A stretch of DNA of 47,386 nt from Lentzea kentuckyensis (GTDB lineage Bacteria; Actinomycetota; Actinomycetes; Mycobacteriales; Pseudonocardiaceae). The translations under genes were made by a program, and so were the position numbers. Shown here in pieces: positions 42,961-47,386 of the stretch. Location: NCBI RefSeq assembly GCF_002150765.1, contig NZ_MUYM01000065.1, forward strand, positions 1 through 47,386. The letters are read 5' to 3'. Below the pieces are notes generated by a model, which worked only from the letters and a program-made list of their open reading frames with translations, was not told the origin of the DNA and did not search any database. Numbering within the stretch: the stretch's first letter is position 1; every line of letters starts with the position of its first letter.

Positions 42961-43009
42961 AAAAAAGCCTCGTGCCGATCACCCGGACGGGCCGGAGGAT
43001 CGACACGAG
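42961..43009 (-). terminator. Intrinsic terminator with T-run, end of the minus-strand operon
   Basis: Arms CTCGTGCCGATC (42969-42980) and GATCGACACGAG (42998-43009) pair at 12 positions with one G-T wobble. Six A residues at 42961-42966 give a U-run after the hairpin in the leftward transcript. This is a textbook intrinsic terminator 67 bp beyond the stop of the beta-barrel gene, and it insulates the SARP gene from the operon to its right. Confidence 0.85.
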
Positions 43010-43075
43010 TGCCAGATTGACCGAATTGCGCAGCCTGTAAGGCTGCTGAAGATTTAGCGCCCGCCCGAATCCGGA

Positions 43076-43495
43076 TCAGGTCGACGCCGGCGCGGCCACC
43101 TCACCGATCGGCTCCAGGACCAGACTGGAGGCGGCGATGGTGGTGAGCTCGTCCGGTCGTTCGACCATGCGCCACGACCGGCGCCCCACCATGCCGACAT
43201 AGCGGCCGCTGCTGCCGATCGCGACCACGGAGTGCTCCTCCTCGACCGGTTCCTGGTCGTACTGGCCGGTCCAGTGCACGGTGCCGTCCGGGAACGTGTC
43301 CACGGCACTGACCAGCTGCATCAGGTGGCCTTCCGACTGATGCGAGAACACCACGGCCAGTCCCTCCGTGGTGCCGACGAGCTGACCGTCCTCGTCGTAC
43401 AGCTCGTCGCGGAAGTGCACGCTGTGCCCGACGCCGGGCCGCTCCTCGTACTTGACCGCCGTGTGGATGACTTCCCTCAGGTTGTCCAGTCGCAC
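43076..43495 (-). CDS. Allene-oxide-cyclase-like beta-barrel protein, AbyU/PyrI4-type putative spirocyclase
   Basis: A 139-residue protein starting GTG 43495, chosen because GAGGAAGGG sits 7 bases before it; a GTG at 43540 would add 15 residues without a ribosome site. The core pattern VGHSVHFRDELYDEDGQLVGTTEG (written here only to show spacing: Asp-Glu-Leu-Tyr-Asp, then Gly-Thr), the central strand TVHWTGQYD and the end GRYVGMVGRRSWRM resemble the allene oxide cyclase barrel family. Its polyketide members AbyU, PyrI4 and VstJ catalyse the second [4+2] cycloaddition that makes spirotetronates/tetramates. Small size and lack of a cofactor site also fit. This assignment is from remembered family pattern, not a search. 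With the PKS layout it makes a spiro-ring role the leading idea; a lipocalin-like binding role is the alternative. Confidence 0.8.
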   Translation of the reverse strand: MRLDNLREVIHTAVKYEERPGVGHSVHFRDELYDEDGQLVGTTEGLAVVFSHQSEGHLMQLVSAVDTFPDGTVHWTGQYDQEPVEEEHSVVAIGSSGRYVGMVGRRSWRMVERPDELTTIAASSLVLEPIGEVAAPAST

Positions 43496-43542
43496 GCGCG
43501 TTCCCTTCCTCGTGACCAAGCGGTAACCGAAAGTAGTCACCG

Positions 43543-43564
43543 GCGCTTAAGTGGATCTAAAGTG
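43543..43564 (-). promoter_or_regulatory. Possible SARP-type heptamer repeats before the beta-barrel gene
   Basis: On the minus strand CACTTTA and CACTTAA start exactly 11 bases apart (43564 and 43553), the spacing typical of SARP sites. TACTTT (43535-43530) 11 bases further on could serve as a -10 box, 34 bp before the GTG at 43495. Only two copies are visible. Confidence 0.35.
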
Positions 43565-43589
43565 ACGACCGCGCCGCACCCGCCGGGGT

Positions 43590-44441
43590 TCAGTAGCCGT
43601 AAAACCCGCGACCGCTCTTGCGGCCCAGCAGGCCGGCCTCGGTCATGCGGCGCAGCAACGACGGTGGCGCGTAGTGGGACTCCCGGTGCTCGGCGTAGAG
43701 CGCCTCGCCGATGGACACGATGGTGTCCAGGCCGATCATGTCGATCAGCGCGAGCGGCCCCATGGGATGACCGCAGCCCAGCGTCATGGCCTTGTCGACG
43801 TCCTCCGCCGAGGCGGTCCCCGCCTGCACCATCCGCACCGCCGCCAGCAGGTACGGCACCAGCAGGGCGTTCACCACGAATCCCGGCCGGTCCTGGCTGT
43901 GGATCACCTGCTTGCCGAGCACGTCGGTGACGTAGGACCGCGCGCGGTCGAGGGCCGCCTGCTCGGTGTGCAGCGAGCCGATCAGCTCGACCAGCGGCAT
44001 GACGTGCACGGGGTTGAAGAAGTGCAGGCCGAGGACGCGACCTGGGTTCGCGGTGGCGCCGGCCAGCCTCATGATGGGGATCGACGACGTGCCGGACGCG
44101 AGCACGGCGTCCTCGTCCTCCACGACGGCGTCGAGCACGCCGAGCACCTCGAGCTTGCCCGGCAGGGTCTCGGGCACCATCTCCACGACGAGCTGGCTGT
44201 CGCGCAACAACTTCAGATCGGTGCCCCAGACCATCCCGGCCGTGATCGAGTCCACTTCGGACCCGCTGAGCTCGCCCTTCGCCGCGGCCCGGCCGAGCAG
44301 CCTGGCCACCCGTTCCCGGCCGCGCTCCAGCCCGGACTCCGTCGACGCCACCACCGTCACCTCGGCCCCGTTGCGCGCGCAGACCGCCGCGAGACCGGCG
44401 CCCATCAGCCCGCAGCCGACCACACCCACCCGCCGGATCAC
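43590..44441 (-). CDS. 3-hydroxyacyl-CoA (3-hydroxybutyryl-CoA) dehydrogenase
   Basis: A 283-residue NAD(P)-dependent dehydrogenase of normal family length. The Rossmann motif GCGLMGAG is at residues 9-16. The catalytic region HFFNPVHVMPLVELI and the C-terminal GHPMGPLALIDMIGLD are typical of the HBDH/FadB group. The GTG start at 44441 overlaps the KAS III stop (GTGA). It should reduce a 3-ketoacyl-CoA to the 3-hydroxyacyl-CoA. Between KAS III and CCR in the proposed route it would turn acetoacetyl-CoA (or a longer homologue) into the 3-hydroxy compound; the dehydratase step must come from outside this window. Confidence 0.94.
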   Translation of the reverse strand: MIRRVGVVGCGLMGAGLAAVCARNGAEVTVVASTESGLERGRERVARLLGRAAAKGELSGSEVDSITAGMVWGTDLKLLRDSQLVVEMVPETLPGKLEVLGVLDAVVEDEDAVLASGTSSIPIMRLAGATANPGRVLGLHFFNPVHVMPLVELIGSLHTEQAALDRARSYVTDVLGKQVIHSQDRPGFVVNALLVPYLLAAVRMVQAGTASAEDVDKAMTLGCGHPMGPLALIDMIGLDTIVSIGEALYAEHRESHYAPPSLLRRMTEAGLLGRKSGRGFYGY

Positions 44442-45436
44442 GCCGACCACCGCACCAGGCTGGCGCCGAGCGACATCCCGCCCCCGAAAGCGGCCAGCAG
44501 CACGAGATCGCCGTCGGTGACCGCGCCGGACTCGACGGCGTCGTCCAGCGCGACCGCCACCGAGGCGCTGCCGATGTTGCCGTACCTCTCGAGGACGCGG
44601 TGGGTGTGCGTGTGCGCGAGACCGCACCGCGACACGAGTTCGTCGAGCAGCACGCCGTTCGCCTGGTGCGGCACGAAGCAGTCGACGTCGGACGCGTCCA
44701 CACCCGAACCGGCGAGCAGTTTCTCCAACGCGGGCGGGACATTCGTCATGACGAAGTCGCGCACACCGCGGCCGTTCATGGTGAAGAAGTGCTCGCCGGC
44801 CTCGACTGTGCGCACCGTCGTGGGCACCCTGCTGCCGCCCGCCTTCACCTTGATCAGCTCCTGTGCGTCACCGCGGCTGCTCAGATCGCTGCGGATGATC
44901 CCGCGCCCGGCCGGAACCGCGCCGACGACCGCCGCGCCGGCGCCGTCACCGAGCAGCACGGACGTCCTGCGGTCGCCGTAGTCGAGGATCCGCGAGTACA
45001 GGTCGGCGGCCACGACCAGCGCGAGGCTTCCCGGGTTGACGGCGACGAGACTGCGCGCCAGCTCCAGTCCGTACACGAAACCGGCGCACACGACGTTGAT
45101 GTCGAAGCAGGCAGCGGACTGCGCGCCGATCAGCTGCTGCACCACGCACGACGTCGGTGGCTGCGGTGAGTCGCCGGTCGAGGTGGACAGGACGAGGTAG
45201 TCGATCCGGCCCGCGCCGACGCCGGCCCTCTCCAGCGCCCTGAGCGCCGCCGCCGCCGCGAGGTCCGACGTGGCTTCACCGTCCGCCGCGTAACGCCTGC
45301 CGAGGATCGCGGTCTTGCGCTCGATCCACTCCGGTGGCGCGTCCGGCACCAGCGCGTGGACGTCCTCGTTGGACACCACCCGCTCGGGCAGGTACGAGCC
45401 GGTGCCGAGAATCCCGATGGCCTCCACCGCGCTCAC
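44438..45436 (-). CDS. 3-ketoacyl-ACP synthase III (FabH-like)
   Basis: A 332-residue KAS III with GTG start 45436 overlapping the CCR stop (GTGA). The catalytic triad is visible: Cys117 in NVVCAGFVYG, His257 in VPHQAN, and Asn287 in YGNIGS. It would condense an acyl-CoA starter with a malonyl unit. In the gene order CCR-KAS III-HBDH, the known role is priming alkylmalonyl-CoA extender synthesis by making the 3-ketoacyl thioester. A second possibility matters here: tetronate clusters use a KAS III (ChlM, AbyA1) to join glyceryl-ACP to the polyketide chain. Tight coupling to CCR favours the extender role; this cannot be settled from sequence alone. Confidence 0.93.
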   Translation of the reverse strand: MSAVEAIGILGTGSYLPERVVSNEDVHALVPDAPPEWIERKTAILGRRYAADGEATSDLAAAAALRALERAGVGAGRIDYLVLSTSTGDSPQPPTSCVVQQLIGAQSAACFDINVVCAGFVYGLELARSLVAVNPGSLALVVAADLYSRILDYGDRRTSVLLGDGAGAAVVGAVPAGRGIIRSDLSSRGDAQELIKVKAGGSRVPTTVRTVEAGEHFFTMNGRGVRDFVMTNVPPALEKLLAGSGVDASDVDCFVPHQANGVLLDELVSRCGLAHTHTHRVLERYGNIGSASVAVALDDAVESGAVTDGDLVLLAAFGGGMSLGASLVRWSA

Positions 45437-46779
45437 CGCTCCCCGGAGAAGTCGTTCCGCAACGGGTTCAACCGCGCGGCGCCGATCCGGGCACGTCCCT
45501 GCTCGTCGGTGACGCCCAGCCCGGGACGCGGCGCGAGGCACAGCACGGCGACCTTGCCGATGTTCTGGTTGGTCTGCACGACCCGGCACGCCTCGCCGAC
45601 CTCGGCGAGCGGGTGGACCGCCGACACGGTCGGGACGATCCGGCCGGACTCGATCAGCCTGGTGCAGTCCCACGCCTCCCGCAGGTTCGCCACGTGGCTC
45701 CCGATCACCCGTTTGAGCTTCATCCACAGGTACCTGTTGTCGTAGACGTGCTGGTACCCGCTGCTCGAACCGCACGTGACCACCACGCCGCCGCGCCGCG
45801 CCACGAACACCGAGATGCCGAAGGTCGCCTTGCCGACGTGCTCGAACACGATGTCCGGGTCGCGCCCCACCCGCCGGCGGATGAGGGAGCCGAGCCGCTT
45901 GCCGATGTCGATCACCTGGCTCGGGTCGCCGGACGGGTCGCCGGTCAGCCCGATCTCCGCGCGGTTCACCACGACGTCGCAGCCGAGCCGGCGCACCGCC
46001 TCGGCCTTCTCCTCGGAGCTGACCACGCCGACCGGGATTCCCCCGCCGTTCTTGACGAACTGGACCGCGTACCCGCCGAGCCCGCCCGCGGCGCCCCAGA
46101 TCAGCACCACGTCGCCCTGCTTGAGCCGGGCGCCGCGGTCGCTCACCAGCATCCGGTACGCGGTTCCGGCGCACAGCGTGGTGGAGGCGGCCTCCTCCCA
46201 GGTCAGCACGCCGGGCTTGGGGATCAGCTGACTCGCCCTGGCCACGGCGAACTCGGCCAGCCCGCCGAAGTTGGTCTCGAACCCCCACGCCCGCTGCTCG
46301 GCGCCGAACATGCCGTCCTCGTGCGTTCCCGGCTCCTGGTCGTCGACGTAGGCCGGGCTGATCACCACGTGGTCACCGGCCCGCCAGCGCCGCACCCCGC
46401 TGCCGACCCGCACGACGATCCCGGCGCCGTCGGAGCCCACGACCTGGTGCGGCAGGTCGTGCCGGCTCGCCCAGCCGCCCTGTTTCGCGAACTGCGCCAG
46501 AAACCGGAACGTCGGCACAGGTTCGAACATCGCCGACCACACCGTGTTGTAGTTGATCGCGCTCGCCATCACCGCGACCAGCACCTCGTCCGGCGCGAGC
46601 TCGGGCAGCGGCACGCGGCCGACCCGCAGGGACTTGCGCACGTCCTTGTCCACGACCCCGCTGAACATCCCGGCGTCCTCGGCCCGCAGGTGCGCGGCCA
46701 GGTAGTCCTCCGGCAACGGCAGCCGCTCGATCTCCTCCGCCACCGCGCCGTCCACCAGCGCTTCAGTCAACAAGCCCAC
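45433..46779 (-). CDS. ccr: Crotonyl-CoA carboxylase/reductase (alkylmalonyl-CoA extender synthesis)
   Basis: A 448-residue MDR-family enzyme starting GTG 46779 behind GGGGAGGGG. The nucleotide site is WGAAGGLGGYA (229-239). All four CO2-binding positions known from the Kitasatospora setae enzyme (Asn81, Phe170, Glu171, His365) are present with a constant offset of three: Asn78 (INYNT), Phe167-Glu168 (GFETN) and His362 (GSHVAN). This marks a reductive carboxylase and not a simple enoyl reductase. It converts crotonyl-CoA plus CO2 and NADPH to ethylmalonyl-CoA, or longer enoyl-CoAs to longer alkylmalonyl-CoAs. It is the first gene of the minus-strand operon with KAS III and HBDH. All non-malonyl ATs in this window look methylmalonyl-type, so its product probably serves an upstream module. 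Confidence 0.95.
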   Translation of the reverse strand: MGLLTEALVDGAVAEEIERLPLPEDYLAAHLRAEDAGMFSGVVDKDVRKSLRVGRVPLPELAPDEVLVAVMASAINYNTVWSAMFEPVPTFRFLAQFAKQGGWASRHDLPHQVVGSDGAGIVVRVGSGVRRWRAGDHVVISPAYVDDQEPGTHEDGMFGAEQRAWGFETNFGGLAEFAVARASQLIPKPGVLTWEEAASTTLCAGTAYRMLVSDRGARLKQGDVVLIWGAAGGLGGYAVQFVKNGGGIPVGVVSSEEKAEAVRRLGCDVVVNRAEIGLTGDPSGDPSQVIDIGKRLGSLIRRRVGRDPDIVFEHVGKATFGISVFVARRGGVVVTCGSSSGYQHVYDNRYLWMKLKRVIGSHVANLREAWDCTRLIESGRIVPTVSAVHPLAEVGEACRVVQTNQNIGKVAVLCLAPRPGLGVTDEQGRARIGAARLNPLRNDFSGER

Positions 46780-46835
46780 CGTCGCCCCTCCCCGGGACCG
46801 ATTCCGTCGGATGGTCTGCGGGCGACGCTAGGAGT

Positions 46836-46860
46836 CCGTTCTAACAGCACTCTTAAACGG
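46836..46860. promoter_or_regulatory. Imperfect inverted repeat in the divergent spacer before ccr
   Basis: CCGTTCTAA (46836-46844) faces TTAAACGG (46853-46860). The arms are complementary apart from one extra base. It lies 57 bp upstream of the ccr start, in the 164-bp gap to the secreted-protein gene, where the ccr promoter must be. It may be an operator; no consensus is recognised. Confidence 0.35.
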
Positions 46861-46943
46861 GCATTGGCCGGCGCGGTGGTGCGACTGTGAAACCGGCCCT
46901 GCCCAGGATTCCTCCAGCACCACTGGAACAGGGAGGAATCCAG

Positions 46944-47369
46944 ATGCACAGGACAGTCACCAGGGTCTTGCCCGCGCTCGCGCTGCTGGGCGCCCTCGGG
47001 TCGTTCGCCCCGGCCCAGGCCGCGTCGGCAGAGGGCGGATCGATCAACGCGGCCGCCGGGTGCCGGGCCGCGCCCTGCTCGGCGTCGTTCAGCCTGTACT
47101 TCGAGACCGAGGCGTACATCGACCTGGGCACCTACACCACCACCTCGCAGTGCAACGACATCAACCTCAGGTCGACCAACGGCACCAGCTACAAGGCGTG
47201 CGTGATCTTCGTGAACCACACGTCGGCGTGCAACTACCAGACCTCCGTCCCCGGCGGCGGGAGCTGGGTCAACATCGCGACCGACGTGAAGGACGGCACG
47301 CGCTTCAACGTGCGGATCTTCAAGGGCGGCGCGAACTTCGTGACCCGCGCGGGAGTCATGGACTTCTAG
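46944..47369 (+). CDS. Small secreted protein of unknown function
   Basis: A 141-residue protein. The ATG at 46944 is set by GGGAGGAA 6 bases upstream. The N terminus (MHRTVTRVLPALALLGALG, then APAQA-ASA) is a classical Sec signal peptide, with likely cleavage after residue 26 or shortly beyond. The mature part has five Cys, many Thr/Ser/Asn, alternating polar and hydrophobic strands (FSLYFETEAYIDLGTYTT), and ends VMDF. It looks like a compact extracellular beta-rich domain. No catalytic motif is seen, and I do not recognise the family. Divergent from ccr and unlike the other genes in kind, it probably marks the end of the cluster. Confidence 0.85.
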   Translation: MHRTVTRVLPALALLGALGSFAPAQAASAEGGSINAAAGCRAAPCSASFSLYFETEAYIDLGTYTTTSQCNDINLRSTNGTSYKACVIFVNHTSACNYQTSVPGGGSWVNIATDVKDGTRFNVRIFKGGANFVTRAGVMDF

Positions 47370-47386
47370 TGCTTTGTCGGGTTGCC

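Larger units (their letters stand above)
42678..43075. other. 398-bp intergenic region, AT-richer than the rest
   Basis: No protein-coding frame with actinomycete codon bias is visible. The region is clearly richer in A and T than the flanking genes. It holds the upstream region of the SARP gene (right to left from 42678), a pair of direct repeats at 42708-42734, and a terminator at 42961-43009 for the minus-strand operon to its right. A small GCAGCC/GGCTGC hairpin sits at 43030-43046. Confidence 0.7.

Noticed and set aside
43030..43046. GCAGCC/GGCTGC hairpin as the main terminator of the beta-barrel gene
   Set aside because: A 6-bp stem without a T-run; the hairpin at 42969-43009 with six T's is far stronger.
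43674..46890. Plus-strand open frames across the KAS III/HBDH/CCR operon (43674-44981, 45334-46890)
   Set aside because: No recognisable domains; the opposite strand encodes intact, motif-complete enzymes.

Overview
High-GC, codon-biased DNA from an actinomycete, probably a Pseudonocardiales-type genus (inference from base composition and gene content only). The window holds the 3' part of a modular type I polyketide synthase (PKS) cluster and its right flank.

Layout. (1) 1-34666, plus strand: five head-to-tail PKS genes joined by ATGA overlaps or a 13-bp gap, the first cut by the window edge. In order they carry: KR-ACP (end of a module, called n) / KS-AT-DH-ACP, KS-AT-DH-KR-ACP, KS-AT-DH-KR-ACP / KS-AT-KR-ACP / KS-AT-DH-ER-KR-ACP, KS-AT-DH-KR-ACP / KS-AT-ACP. 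The assembly line ends on an ACP with no thioesterase. (2) 34673-36175: an FAD protein of the class A monooxygenase fold, translationally coupled to the last PKS gene and followed by a strong hairpin. (3) 36240-36830, minus: a TetR repressor, divergent across an 18-bp perfect inverted repeat from a plus-strand operon of NTF2/SnoaL-like protein, MFS exporter, LLM flavin oxidoreductase, P450 and a DinB/mycothiol-isomerase-like protein (36937-41890). (4) 41829-42677, minus: a SARP activator with a TTG start and a TTA codon. (5) 42678-43075: an AT-richer spacer with a terminator. (6) 43076-46779, minus: a small beta-barrel protein resembling the AbyU/PyrI4 spirocyclases, then 3-hydroxyacyl-CoA dehydrogenase, KAS III and crotonyl-CoA carboxylase/reductase, coupled by GTGA overlaps. 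(7) 46944-47369: a small secreted protein, probably outside the cluster.

How it fits together (inference). Reading the modules collinearly gives a C-methyl diene (modules n+2, n+3), a four-carbon tether carrying one hydroxyl (n+4, n+5), an alpha-methyl alkene (n+6) and an unreduced beta-ketoacyl-ACP end (n+7). That is the layout for an intramolecular [4+2] reaction giving a decalin, and for off-loading as a 3-acyl tetronate, as in the kijanimicin/tetrocarcin/chlorothricin/pyrroindomycin group. The FAD protein is then a candidate PyrE3-like decalin-forming cyclase and the beta-barrel protein a candidate spiro-forming cyclase. The KAS III/dehydrogenase/reductase set probably makes ethylmalonyl-CoA (or a longer alkylmalonyl-CoA) for a module upstream of the window. 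Glycerate-loading genes needed for a tetronate are not in this window.

Most unusual points: module n+1 has a DH but no KR, with an altered DH motif; the KR of module n+4 contains a diverged tandem repeat of about 95 residues; and the terminal ACP has a non-standard active-site neighbourhood.
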